From the NCBI RefSeq assembly GCF_029428675.1, contig NZ_JAJNEL010000001.1, positions 6,138,001 through 6,202,000 of the forward strand: 64,000 nt of DNA. The letters run 5' to 3'. The DNA comes from Streptomyces sp. JH14. GTDB lineage: Bacteria; Actinomycetota; Actinomycetes; Streptomycetales; Streptomycetaceae. The notes under the pieces are model-generated. The model had not been told where the DNA came from and ran no database searches. It saw nothing but the letters and a program-made list of their open reading frames with translations. Below are positions 8,270 through 18,397 of this stretch, one piece after another (position 1 is the first letter of the stretch; the number at the start of each line of letters is the position of its first letter). Both the position numbers and the translations under genes were made by a program.

Positions 8270-9324
8270 CGGCCCGCCTCCTGAACCGCCGGGGAAGCGG
8301 GGCGCCAGCCCAGCTCGGGGGCGATCAGATGCCGGACGTCGTGCAGGATCTGTTCGTACTCCTCCCGGTGGAACTCGTACGGCAGCTCCAGGCGCAGTTC
8401 CGACGCCTGCGCGAGGACGGGATCGGCCGCCAGCTGTTCCAGGATCTGCTCCGCTGTGCCGACCACGTCCGGGGCGAACAGGATTCGTTTCGGGCCCAGC
8501 GCGGTCAGGGTCTGCGGCTTCAGGGTGCGCTCGTGCCGACTGGCCGCGTAGTCCCGGTAGCGGGCCCGGGTGGCCGGGTCGGCGCTGTCGAACGGCACGA
8601 TCACCCGCCCGAGCGCCACCCGCGCCGCCGGCCGGTCGTCGCCCGGGCTACGCCGGTACTCGGAGAGCAGGTTCAGCTGGGCGGTGGTGAAGTCGTCGGT
8701 GTCCTCGCCGGAGACGATGTTGCCGGACAGCAGGTTGAGACCGTTCTCGGCGGCCCAGCGGACCGAGCGCAGGCTGCCTCCGCCGTACCAGATCCGCTCC
8801 ACCAGACCGGGGTTGTGCGGCTGCAGCCGCGGCCGCTGGATGTTGCCGGGCGAGTGGATCACCGTATCCGGGCCGCCGAGGTAGTCGCCGCGCAGGTTGT
8901 CGACGAGGCGGGCGATCCTGCCGTACGACAGGTCGAAGCCGCGCCAGTCGCCGTCGTACACCAGGTTGCCGAGCAGTTCGGAGTGCGGCATGCCGGTGCT
9001 GAAGCCGACCTGGAGGCGGCCACGGGACAGCACGTCGGCCAGCGCGAGGTCCTCGGCCAGGCGGAACGGGCTCTCGTAGCCGATCGGGATGACCGCGGTC
9101 CCGAGTTCGATCCGCTCGGTGCGCTGGCCGGCCGCGGCGAGGAACACCGCGGCCGAGCCAACGCCGTGTTCGAGGTGGCGCTGGCGGATCCAGGCGCCGT
9201 CGAAGCCGAGCCGTTCGCCGTACTCGAAGAGTTGGAGTGTCTCCTCCAGGCCGGTGTAGGGGTCGTCGTCGGCGAAGTTGCCCGGGGTGAGAAGGGCCAG
9301 TGAGGTGATGGCGGGTGTGCTCAT
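8266..9324 (-). CDS. LLM-class flavin-dependent oxidoreductase
   Basis: A 352-residue TIM-barrel protein of the bacterial luciferase-like family: FEYGERLGFDGAWIRQRHLEHGVGS, ERIELGTAVIPIGYESPFRLAEDLALADVLSRGRLQVGFSTG (the conserved ...LSxGRLxxG strand) and YGGGSLRSVRWAAENGLNLL. It begins at ATG 9324, 13 bases after the ATPase stop, and overlaps the following chimera by 4 bases. Family members use reduced FMN or F420 to oxidise small organosulfur, amine or hydrocarbon substrates. Its place behind a peptide importer suggests that it attacks an imported sulfur compound. Confidence 0.85.
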   Translation of the reverse strand: MSTPAITSLALLTPGNFADDDPYTGLEETLQLFEYGERLGFDGAWIRQRHLEHGVGSAAVFLAAAGQRTERIELGTAVIPIGYESPFRLAEDLALADVLSRGRLQVGFSTGMPHSELLGNLVYDGDWRGFDLSYGRIARLVDNLRGDYLGGPDTVIHSPGNIQRPRLQPHNPGLVERIWYGGGSLRSVRWAAENGLNLLSGNIVSGEDTDDFTTAQLNLLSEYRRSPGDDRPAARVALGRVIVPFDSADPATRARYRDYAASRHERTLKPQTLTALGPKRILFAPDVVGTAEQILEQLAADPVLAQASELRLELPYEFHREEYEQILHDVRHLIAPELGWRPASPAVQEAGR

Positions 9325-9337
9325 GCGACCGTGGTCC

Positions 9338-11013
<1,676 letters not shown>

Positions 11014-11017
<4 letters not shown>

Positions 11018-11937
11018 CGCTGCCGCGACCATTCGCCGTCCAGTGCCCGGGCGATGCGGTTGGTGGCCAGCACGGTCGCGGCGATCGCCAGGCCGGGCAG
11101 CGCGGTCAGCCACCAGGCGTTGGCGAGGTAGTTGCGGCCGTCGGAGATCAACGTGCCCCACTCCGGGGCCGGCGGGGGAGCGCCGTAGCCGAGGAAGCTC
11201 AGTGCAGACACGGCCAGGATGGAGGAGCCGAAGTCGAGGGTGGCCAGGACGATCACCGGGCCCGCCGCATTGGGCAGCACATGCCGGCCCAGCACCGAGT
11301 ACCAGCGGGCCCCGCTCGCGCGCGACGCCTCCACGAACACCGCCTGCCGCACCCGCAGCACCTCCGCGCGCGCCACCCGTGCGAACGCGGCGACGCTGGC
11401 GATGCCGACCGCGACAGCCACCTTCACCGTCCCGTAGCCCAGCGCGGTGACCAGGGCCAGGGACATGAACAGCGCAGGGATGGACAGGAGTACGTCGACG
11501 AAGCGCATGAGCACGTCGTCCACCCAGCGGCCCACGAACCCGGCGACCACCCCCAGCAGCCCGCCGACCACGAACGCGACCAGCACCGCGATCAGCGTTG
11601 CCTTCAGGGACAGTTGGGCGCCGTGGACGACCCGAGAGAACACATCGCGGCCCAACTCGTCAGTGCCGAACCAGTGACTGCCGCTCGGGCCGCGGAAGTT
11701 CTGCGACGGCACGCCTTTCAGCGGGTCCTGCGAGGTGAACAGGTCCGGCCGGAACGAGGCCATCACCACCAGCACGAGGACGGCCACCGACAGCAGCAGG
11801 CCCGGGCGGCGCACCACAAAGCGCAGCAGCCGCCGTACGTCCACACGGTGTCCCGGCTCCGGCCCCTCCTCCGTCTCGACCGGGCGGGCCAGCCCCAGTG
11901 CCGCCTCGGCGGGGTCGTCGACAAGGATCTGGCTCAT
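11014..11937 (-). CDS. Oligopeptide-type ABC permease (DppC/OppC-like)
   Basis: A 307-residue inner-membrane protein. It has the OppC N-terminal domain (VVRRPGLLLSVAVLVLVVM), HWFGTDELGRDVFSRVVHG, six hydrophobic segments and the EAA loop VFVEASRASGARWYSVLGRHVLPN (EA.RASG.....I..HVLPN consensus). It overlaps both neighbours by 4 bases, so DppB, DppC and the ATPase are translationally coupled. Confidence 0.92.
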
Positions 11938-12893
11938 GCGAGTGCCGCCCTTCTGCCCGAGGCCACGACGATCCGCGGGTCAAGGAGTGGATAGACCAGG
12001 TCGATGACCAGGTTCGTCGTGACGAAGATCAGCGCCCCGAACACCACCACTCCTTGGACCAGCGGGATGTCCTGGGCCGTGACCGCCGCCGCTGTCACCC
12101 GGCCGAGGCCGTCGCGGGAGAACACCGTCTCGACGACCACCGAACCGGCGATCAGCTGCCCCACCAGCAGGCCTACGACCGTCAGCGCCGGCAGGGACGC
12201 GTTGCGCAGCGCGTGCCGCAGGTGGACCCGCCACTGACCGGCGCCCTTGGCCCGCGCGGTCTCCACATAGGCCTGGTCCAGTGAGGTGAGCAGGCTTTTG
12301 GCGAGCACCTGGGCGATCTGCGCGCCGGTCGGCACCGCCAGCGTCAGGGCCGGCAGCACCAGCCCCTTCAGCCCGTCGTTGCCGAACGCGGGGAACCAGC
12401 GCAGCCGGAAGGAGAACGTCTCGACGAGCAGCAGCCCCACCCAGAACGTCGGGACGGACACCCCGAGCGGCGGCAGCGACAGCAACGCCTGCCGCAGCCA
12501 GCGCTGTGTGGTGTAGGTCGCCAGCACCGCCAGACCGCCGCCGAGGAGCACCGCGAGCAGCAGGGCCGCGCCGGTCAGCTGCAGTGTCTGCGGCAGGGCG
12601 TCGGACAGCGTCGAGGTGACCGGGCGGCCGGTGGACACCGAGTCGCCGAAGTCCCCGCGCACCGCCCGGCCGAGGTACTCGGCGTACTGCACCAGCACCG
12701 GCTTGTCGAAGCCGTACTCGTGCCGCAGGGCGGCGATCTGCTGCGGGTCGACCTGCCCCGAGTCCATTCCGGCACTGGCCATCGCCGTGACCGGGTCACC
12801 GGGCAGATAGTCCAGCACCAGGAACGAGACGGTGTACGCCGCCCACAGCACGCCGACGGCCTGGGCGAGCCGTTTGATCACATAGCGGCGCAT
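11934..12893 (-). CDS. Oligopeptide-type ABC permease (DppB/OppB-like)
   Basis: A 319-residue membrane protein with the OppB N-terminus RRYVIKRLAQAVGVLWAAYTVSFLVLDYLPGDP, a central TM bundle and the EAA loop AYVETARAKGAGQWRVHLRHALRN. It starts 4 bases after the binding-protein stop. With the DppC-like partner it forms the channel of an importer for peptides or peptide-like solutes; glutathione or sulfur-containing peptides fit the regulation. Confidence 0.92.
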   Translation of the reverse strand: MRRYVIKRLAQAVGVLWAAYTVSFLVLDYLPGDPVTAMASAGMDSGQVDPQQIAALRHEYGFDKPVLVQYAEYLGRAVRGDFGDSVSTGRPVTSTLSDALPQTLQLTGAALLLAVLLGGGLAVLATYTTQRWLRQALLSLPPLGVSVPTFWVGLLLVETFSFRLRWFPAFGNDGLKGLVLPALTLAVPTGAQIAQVLAKSLLTSLDQAYVETARAKGAGQWRVHLRHALRNASLPALTVVGLLVGQLIAGSVVVETVFSRDGLGRVTAAAVTAQDIPLVQGVVVFGALIFVTTNLVIDLVYPLLDPRIVVASGRRAALA

Positions 12894-12897
12894 GCGG

Positions 12898-14517
12898 TTA
12901 GCCGATCCAGGTGTCGTGCAGCTGGATCCGGCTGGAGGCGTCGAAGTTCAGGTCGTGCACCTTCTTCGCCACACCCAGCTGGGTCTGGAGCTCCACCACC
13001 GGCACGTAGGAGGCGTTCTGCACGATCAACTGCTGTACATGGGCGACCAGTTGCCTGCGCTTGGCCGCGTCGACGGTCGCGGCCTGCTCGGACAGCGCTG
13101 TGTCGAGGGAACTCGCGGGCAGGTGGTAGAAGTTGGCCAGCTTGGTGGAGAAGGAGCCGCGCAGGATGTCCGGGTCGGCCCGGGTCACGTTCCCCCATAC
13201 CGCGTCGAAGTCACCGGACTGGAGGGTCGGGGCGAACTGCGTGACCTGGAGCTGCTTGAGGACCACGTCGACACCGACGGCCTTGAGCTGCTGCTGGATC
13301 AGCTCCAGCGCGGGCTGGTTGGTGGAGGCGTTGGGGAACCACTTGACGGTCAGGCTCAGCTTCTTGCCGCCCCTGGCGCGGGTGCCGTCGCTGCCGGTCT
13401 TCCAGCCGGCGGAATCCAGCAGGGACTTGGCCTTGGCCGCGTCGAAGGTCAGGCCGGAGGCGAGGTCGGAGTAGTCGGGCGTGGTGTGCGCGAGGATGCT
13501 GGTCGCCGCCTGGGTGCCGGTGGGGAAGACGGTGTCGGCGATCTGCTGTCGGTCGACGGCGAACAGGATCGCCTGGCGCACCCTCGGGTCCTTCAGGGTC
13601 CGCCGTGAGTTGTTGAGGCCGAGACCGAACACGACGCCGGGGTTGGCCCGTCGCAGGAGGGTGACCTGACCGCCCCTGAGCGCTGCCTCGTTGGCCTTGC
13701 CCACGCTGCTGATCGCGTCGACCTGGCCGGACTGGAGACTGCCGGCCCGCACCCCCGCCTCCGGTACAACCTTGAACACCAGCTTGTCCAGGTACGCCTC
13801 GCCCTTCTTGCTCCACTGCGAGGAACCCCAGGCGTACCCGGTGCGCTTGGCCAGGGTGACCGACTGGTTCTGCACGTACTGCTTCAGCACGAAGGGCCCG
13901 GATCCGACCACCCCGTCACTGCACTTCTGCTGCGGGGTCTTCTTCACGCTCGCCGACGACTCGATCCCGAGCGAGTGAGTCGAAGTGGCCTGCAAGAACT
14001 GGGCGTTGGGCTGACTGAAGGTTACCTTGACGGTGAGCGGGTCGACCACCGTGGTGCTCTTGACGCCGCTCAGATAGCCCTCGGCGAGCGTCCCCAGGGC
14101 GCCGAGCTTCGGCACCGCGTCGAAGTTGTCCTTGACCACCTGCGCGGTCAGCTTCGAGCCGTCGCTGAAGGTGACGTCCGACCTCAGACGGAAGGTGAAC
14201 GTCGTGGCGTCGGCGCTGACGTCCCAGCTCTTCGCCAGCCACGGCACGATCTTGCCGGTCTTGGGATCCTGATCCGTCAGTGAGTCCACGACCTGGCGCA
14301 CTGAGTAAATGGTCTCGTTGCTGGCGACCTGCTGCGGATCCACGCAGCCGGCGTCCGAACCCACCGCGAAGGTCAGGGTGCCGCCGGACTGGGGCTGCCC
14401 GGAGCCGCTGCCGGAATCACCGCCGCCGGAGCCGCAGGCGGTCAGCAGAACACTGGTGGTCACAAGGGCGGTCAGTGCCGCCCACCGGGAGGTTCTGACA
14501 TCGGAAAATGCAGTCAC
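12898..14517 (-). CDS. Family-5 solute-binding lipoprotein of the oligopeptide-type importer
   Basis: A 539-residue extracellular lipoprotein. The signal peptide ends in the lipobox LLTAC (Cys at about residue 28), then a Gly/Ser-rich linker and the SBP_bac_5 core: GGTLTFAVGSDAGCVDPQQV, FTFRLRSDVTFSDGSKLTA, DPRVRQAILFAVDRQQIADTVF. The start is GTG 14517. It is the first structural gene of the operon, 215 bases after the leader peptide and about 400 bases after the SAM riboswitch, so import is tied to sulfur status. Confidence 0.92.
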   Translation of the reverse strand: MTAFSDVRTSRWAALTALVTTSVLLTACGSGGGDSGSGSGQPQSGGTLTFAVGSDAGCVDPQQVASNETIYSVRQVVDSLTDQDPKTGKIVPWLAKSWDVSADATTFTFRLRSDVTFSDGSKLTAQVVKDNFDAVPKLGALGTLAEGYLSGVKSTTVVDPLTVKVTFSQPNAQFLQATSTHSLGIESSASVKKTPQQKCSDGVVGSGPFVLKQYVQNQSVTLAKRTGYAWGSSQWSKKGEAYLDKLVFKVVPEAGVRAGSLQSGQVDAISSVGKANEAALRGGQVTLLRRANPGVVFGLGLNNSRRTLKDPRVRQAILFAVDRQQIADTVFPTGTQAATSILAHTTPDYSDLASGLTFDAAKAKSLLDSAGWKTGSDGTRARGGKKLSLTVKWFPNASTNQPALELIQQQLKAVGVDVVLKQLQVTQFAPTLQSGDFDAVWGNVTRADPDILRGSFSTKLANFYHLPASSLDTALSEQAATVDAAKRRQLVAHVQQLIVQNASYVPVVELQTQLGVAKKVHDLNFDASSRIQLHDTWIG

Positions 14518-14732
14518 GGAGGGCTTCTCCTACTCGTGTCACGGGGCACGGGTGCGGTGCAGGGCACGGCCGTGCGCGGGCGTGCGGCCCCGGCCGGCGC
14601 GACGCCGGTGCCGGGGAGCGCTGTGCAGACGGGGATCAGGGAAAAAGGGGGGATCAAAGACAGACGGAGATCAGGCGCAGGCGGGTGCGGCGACGGCAGG
14701 TGCCGTTCTGCGACCAGCGGCGGGAAGGCCCG

Positions 14733-14849
14733 TCAGGCCTGACAGAGACAGCTGGTCGAGCGCTTGAGGTCGATGTGGCGCCGACGCGAGAGCCGGGAGA
14801 ACACGGTGGCGCCGGCGTAGCGGGCGCTGAGGTCACCACCGTGCCGCAT
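14733..14849 (-). CDS. Cysteine-type leader peptide (38 aa) for the oligopeptide importer operon
   Basis: ATG at 14849 follows GGAGG by six bases. The 38-residue product ends SRRRHIDLKRSTSCLCQA. The motif RRHIDxxR..SxxC recurs in seven other short ORFs of this window, each 5' to sulfur genes. Small actinobacterial ORFs of this kind are known as putative leader peptides, and ribosome pausing at Cys codons is thought to control downstream expression. Here two Cys codons (TGT, TGT) stand three and five codons before the stop. It lies between a SAM riboswitch and the binding-protein gene. Confidence 0.8.
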   Translation of the reverse strand: MRHGGDLSARYAGATVFSRLSRRRHIDLKRSTSCLCQA

Positions 14850-14919
14850 ATCGGTCCTCCATATGATCCGGCCCCGGTCACGGGGCCGCGCGCTTGCGGA
14901 GATCGTCGGTGATCCCGCC

Positions 14920-14999
14920 GGGCTTTCACCTGGAGCACCCCACCGCGCGGGAGGGTTGCCGGTCAGCGAGCCAGGGCTTGACACTGACACTCAATGCCG
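14920..14999 (-). promoter_or_regulatory. SAM-I/SAM-IV-type riboswitch (minus strand)
   Basis: Read on the minus strand it contains CAAGCCCTGGCTCGCTGACC, then GGCAACCCTC and GCGGTGGGGTGCTCCAGGTG. This is the conserved core of actinobacterial SAM-binding riboswitches (pseudoknot and SAM-contact blocks). A second, clearly homologous copy lies at 30157-30236 on the plus strand. The basal stem is short here (GGC with GCC). It begins a few bases after the predicted transcription start. SAM binding would be expected to lower expression of the leader-importer-LLM operon. Confidence 0.85.
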
Positions 15000-15005
15000 T
15001 TCGTG

Positions 15006-15035
15006 ATCGTACGGAGCGGTCTTGTCCTACGTCAA
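15006..15035 (-). promoter_or_regulatory. Promoter of the riboswitch-importer operon
   Basis: On the minus strand, TTGACG (-35, 15030-15035) and TACGAT (-10, 15006-15011) are separated by 18 bases. The start would fall near 15000, at the 5' end of the riboswitch. This is a good vegetative (HrdB-type) match. Confidence 0.6.
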
Positions 15036-15087
15036 TGGCGCAAAAGGGCGCCTTGTCAGGGGAGTCCGGGGCGAGAGTGCGTCCCGG

Positions 15088-15912
15088 TCAGGAGCCGCCG
15101 CGCTCGCGGGGGATCTTCTGGCCGGCTTCGATCGCCACCGGCAGCCGGTTCTCGGCCGGGGGCAGCGGGCAGGTTGCCAGGTCCGTGTAGGCGCACGGCA
15201 GGTTGGTGGCGCGGTTGAAGTCCAGGACGACCGTGCCGTCGGCGGCGGGCGGATCGAGGGCCAGGGACCGATTGGCGGCGTAGGTGGTGACCCCGGAGGT
15301 TGCGTCGGTGAACAGCACCATCAGCCGTCCCGCACCATGGCCGGGGAACGCGGTCAGCGACAGCGGGCGCCCGTCGAGCTCGAACTCGACCCTGCCCGGA
15401 GCGTCGTAGACATGCTCAAGGCCTTCGACCGCGGCGCCCACGGTGGTCGGCCGCGGAGTGGCGAAGGGGATGTAGCGGCCCGTCACGGCCCAGCGCGGGT
15501 CGGGGGCGTAGGCGGGCGTTCCGGTGAAAGCCGTGCGCAGTGGCGCGTCCGGGTGCCGGGGGCGCACGATGTCCTGGCCGCCGCGCTTGGCGACCTCGAT
15601 GACGGCGTCTCCCCAGACGGCGTCGACGCCGCCGCGCTCGGGAAGCACGCCGAAGCGGTGTTCGCCGCGCACCGGTGTCCCGTCGACGACCAGTTCCTCG
15701 CCCTCGTCGAGGTCCACGACGACGCCTTCGGGGCCGGTGTGCCACGCGCCGGGCGCGTCGGGGAAGCGCTGGGGGCGGTCGTCGAGCCAGTGCAGGCCGG
15801 TGATCGCCAGGAACCCGTGCGGGGTGGCGAGCCGGGCCTCCTGGGCGCGGTGCCACTCCCGCCAGGTCTCGGTGAAGGCGTGGAGGTCCGTGGTGGTGGT
15901 CTCGGTGGTCAT
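15088..15912 (-). CDS. DUF1684 family protein
   Basis: A 274-residue protein with the family hallmarks WHRAQEARLATPHGFLAITGLHWL near the N-terminus and the C-terminal block DFNRATNLPCAYTDLATCPLPPAENRLPVAI. The molecular function of DUF1684 is not established. It starts at ATG 15912 and follows the LLM gene at 15982 by 69 bases on the same strand, so the two probably form a bicistron. It ends just beyond the promoter of the next operon. Confidence 0.88.
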   Translation of the reverse strand: MTTETTTTDLHAFTETWREWHRAQEARLATPHGFLAITGLHWLDDRPQRFPDAPGAWHTGPEGVVVDLDEGEELVVDGTPVRGEHRFGVLPERGGVDAVWGDAVIEVAKRGGQDIVRPRHPDAPLRTAFTGTPAYAPDPRWAVTGRYIPFATPRPTTVGAAVEGLEHVYDAPGRVEFELDGRPLSLTAFPGHGAGRLMVLFTDATSGVTTYAANRSLALDPPAADGTVVLDFNRATNLPCAYTDLATCPLPPAENRLPVAIEAGQKIPRERGGS

Positions 15913-15981
15913 GGGGAATCTCCTTTGTGCCGGGGGCCTTCGGGCAGGGGATGCAGGGGGTTGTCGGGCCGACGGGTGCAG

Positions 15982-16938
15982 TCAGCGGGCCAGTTCGCCG
16001 AGGAGTCGCCAGGTGCGTCGGCGGTCGGCTTCTCCCGCGATCTCGGTGCCCGAGAACACGACCTCGGTGGCGCCGGCGTCGCGGTAACGGCGTACCTCGG
16101 CCTCGACCGTCTTCTCGTCGCCGATCACGGCCAGGTCGGCGGCCCGCCGACCGCCGGAGAGTTCGATCACCCGGGCGTAGGACGGGATCTGTTCGTAGAA
16201 CGCGAGGTTCTCGGTGGCCCTGGCCCGCACCGCGTCCACGTCGTCCGTGACCACACCGGGCACCAGGGCCACGATTCTGGGCGCGGGGCGGCCGGCGGCC
16301 TCGGCGGCGGCGGTCAGGGCGGGCACGATGTGCTCCGCCAGGGCGCGGGGTCCCGCCAGATAGGGCAGGATTCCGTCGGCAAGCTCGCCGCTGGCCCGCA
16401 GAGCCTGCGGCCCCATCGCGGCGACGAGCAGGGGGACGCCGTTCTCGGCGCCCGGTACCCGAGCCGGGACCGGGGTGGTGGCGGTGAGCAGCTCGCCGTG
16501 GAAGTCGGCCGTGCCGGTCTCGGTCAACTGCCGCAGGACGGTGAGGAATTCACGCAGCCGGGCGATGGGTCGTTCGAAGGGCAGGCCGAAGCCCGTCTCC
16601 GTCAGCAGTTTCGTGCCCAGGGCCAGCCCGAGGTGGTAGCGGCCGTGGGTCGCGGCCTGGGCGGTCTGGGCCTGGCTGGAGACGAGCAGCGGGTGGCGGC
16701 CGAAGACGGGGATCGCGGAGGTGCCGACCTGCAGTCTGGGCACTTCGCGCCCGACGATCGCGGCGAGCTGGGGTGAGTCCGCGCCGAAGGTCTGCCCGAA
16801 CCAGGCCGACGTGACACCGAACCCCGCGGCCTCCTGGGCCAGTCGGACGGTGGCATCGACCTGGTTCGGCGTATCGGACGCGTTGAGCGCTACTCCAACA
16901 GTCATGTCAGTAAGAACGGGCATCGGTCGAACCCGCAT
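15982..16938 (-). CDS. LLM-class, F420-type flavin oxidoreductase
   Basis: About 318 residues; starts at 16938, 16923 or 16905 (MTVGVALN) are possible because none has a strong ribosome site. It is a luciferase-fold protein with VRLAQEAAGFGVTSAWFGQTF, VPRLQVGTSAIPVFGRHPLLVSSQAQTAQAATHGRYHLGLALG and PLLVAAMGPQALRASGELADGILPYLAGP, typical of F420-dependent LLMs. The upstream DNA holds the palindrome TGACAGCTTCTTGTCA (about 16951-16966), a possible operator. Confidence 0.85.
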   Translation of the reverse strand: MRVRPMPVLTDMTVGVALNASDTPNQVDATVRLAQEAAGFGVTSAWFGQTFGADSPQLAAIVGREVPRLQVGTSAIPVFGRHPLLVSSQAQTAQAATHGRYHLGLALGTKLLTETGFGLPFERPIARLREFLTVLRQLTETGTADFHGELLTATTPVPARVPGAENGVPLLVAAMGPQALRASGELADGILPYLAGPRALAEHIVPALTAAAEAAGRPAPRIVALVPGVVTDDVDAVRARATENLAFYEQIPSYARVIELSGGRRAADLAVIGDEKTVEAEVRRYRDAGATEVVFSGTEIAGEADRRRTWRLLGELAR

Positions 16939-16996
16939 TCCGGTCGGCGTGTGACAGCTTCTTGTCAGTCATGTGTACAAGGGCCGGCCCGGAGGC

Positions 16997-18397
16997 TCAG
17001 CCCGCCTGACGTCGATCCGGCGCGGACCGGCGGGTGAGGGGTGCGCGCAGGCCGAGGTTCTCGCGCAGGGTGGTGCCGGTGTACTCGGTGCGGTAGACAC
17101 CGCGTTCCTGCAGTTCCGGGACGAGCAGGTCGACGATGTCGTCGAGGCCGTCGGGGATGAGATACGGCGTGACGTTGAAGCCGTCGATCGCGCCGTGCCG
17201 TACGAAGTGGGCGAACTTGTCGGCCAGACCGGACGGAGTGCCGACGTGCCCGCGCTGCGGACCGAGCGCGATGACGGTCTCGCGCAGCGACCAGCCGTGT
17301 GCCTCCGCCTTCGCTCGCCACTCGGCCACGACCTCACGTGGGTCGGCGATGCGCCGGGCACCGAAGGAGCCGTCGTTCTCGCTGAAGACCGGATCCTCCT
17401 TCGGCAGCGGCCCGTCCGCGTGGCGGTCGGACAGGTCGATACCCCACAGCAGCCCGGCGACGCCCAACGCCGTGGCCGGGGTGACCTGTTGGAGCCGGAT
17501 CCAGCGCTTCTTCTCCTGGGCCTCCTCCTCGGTGGCGCCGAGGATGATCTCGGTGCCGGGCAGGATCCGCAGATCGTCGTCGGGCCGCCCGACCGCCCGC
17601 AGCCGGCGCCGGATGTCGTCGGCGAAGGCCAGCGCGTCGTCGAAGTCGGTGCCGTGCGCGGAGAAGATGACATCGGCGTTACGGGCGGCGAAGTCGCGTC
17701 CCTCGCCGGAGTCACCGGCCTGGAAGATCACGGGGTGACCCTGGGCGCTGCGCGGCAGGGTCGGAGCGAGGTCGACGTCGAACTGCGGTCCCTTGTGGCG
17801 CACGGGGTGTACGGCTCCGGGCACCGCCCAGGCGGGCGCGCCGGCGGAGCCGGCGACGGCTCCGTCCTCCCAGCCGTCCCAGAGCGCGCGGGCCACGGTG
17901 AGGAACTCTTCGGCACGCCGGTAGCGGTCGGCGTGGTCGAGATACCCGCCGCGCCGAAAGTTGGCGCCGGTCCAGGCGTTGTCCGTGGTCACCACGTTCC
18001 AGCCGGCGCGGCCCTCGGAGAGCAGGTCGAGTCCGGAGAGGCGGCGGGCCAGATCGGCGGGTTCGTTGAAGGTGGAGTTGGAAGTGGAGACCAGGCCGAT
18101 GCGGCGGGTGACCGCGGCCAGCGCCGCGAGCTGAGTGATGGCGTCCGGCCGTCCGGCCACGTCGAGATCGTGGATCCTGCCGTCGACCTCGCGCAGCCGC
18201 AGCCCCTCGCCCAGGAAGAACGCGTCGAACAGTCCGCGCTCGGCGGTCTGGGCGACCCGGCGGAAAGAGGCGGGTTCGATCTGGGAGCCGCTGTCGGGGG
18301 CGGACCAGATGGTCCAGTGGTTGACGCCCTGGAAGAACACCCCGAAGTTGAGCTGGGCGTGCGGCCGGGGGACGTCGAGGGGATCGGTGCGGGTCAT
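16997..18397 (-). CDS. LLM monooxygenase of the NtaA/SnaA/DszA type
   Basis: A 466-residue protein starting at ATG 18397 (GGAGGACGCCCG). Family signatures are QLNFGVFFQGVNHWTIWSAP, AERGLFDAFFLGEGLRLRE, NSTFNEPADLARRLSGLDLLSEGRAGWNVVTT and PVIFQAGDSGEGRDFAARNADVIFS, ending YRTEYTGTTLRENLGL. This branch uses reduced FMN from a partner reductase to oxidise sulfones, nitrilotriacetate and similar compounds. It overlaps the preceding LLM gene by 4 bases. Its closest relative in the window is the gene at 35722, which has the same neighbour order. Confidence 0.9.
   Translation of the reverse strand: MTRTDPLDVPRPHAQLNFGVFFQGVNHWTIWSAPDSGSQIEPASFRRVAQTAERGLFDAFFLGEGLRLREVDGRIHDLDVAGRPDAITQLAALAAVTRRIGLVSTSNSTFNEPADLARRLSGLDLLSEGRAGWNVVTTDNAWTGANFRRGGYLDHADRYRRAEEFLTVARALWDGWEDGAVAGSAGAPAWAVPGAVHPVRHKGPQFDVDLAPTLPRSAQGHPVIFQAGDSGEGRDFAARNADVIFSAHGTDFDDALAFADDIRRRLRAVGRPDDDLRILPGTEIILGATEEEAQEKKRWIRLQQVTPATALGVAGLLWGIDLSDRHADGPLPKEDPVFSENDGSFGARRIADPREVVAEWRAKAEAHGWSLRETVIALGPQRGHVGTPSGLADKFAHFVRHGAIDGFNVTPYLIPDGLDDIVDLLVPELQERGVYRTEYTGTTLRENLGLRAPLTRRSAPDRRQAG

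Noticed and set aside
6263..8284. 673-codon plus-strand open frame opposite the ATP-grasp and hydrolase genes
   Set aside because: Antisense to recognisable enzymes with correct motifs; low-complexity composition; no start signal.
14520..14732. Possible factor-independent terminator between leader and binding-protein gene
   Set aside because: Several GC-rich inverted segments exist but none stands out without computed folding; not called.
15022..16776. 584-codon plus-strand open frame
   Set aside because: Covers the antisense of DUF1684 and an LLM; no homology features.
16945..16972. TGACAGCTTCTTGTCA palindrome as a fifth Rrf2 operator
   Set aside because: It lacks the CCTA/TAGG arms of the other sites; mentioned only as a possible operator of another factor.
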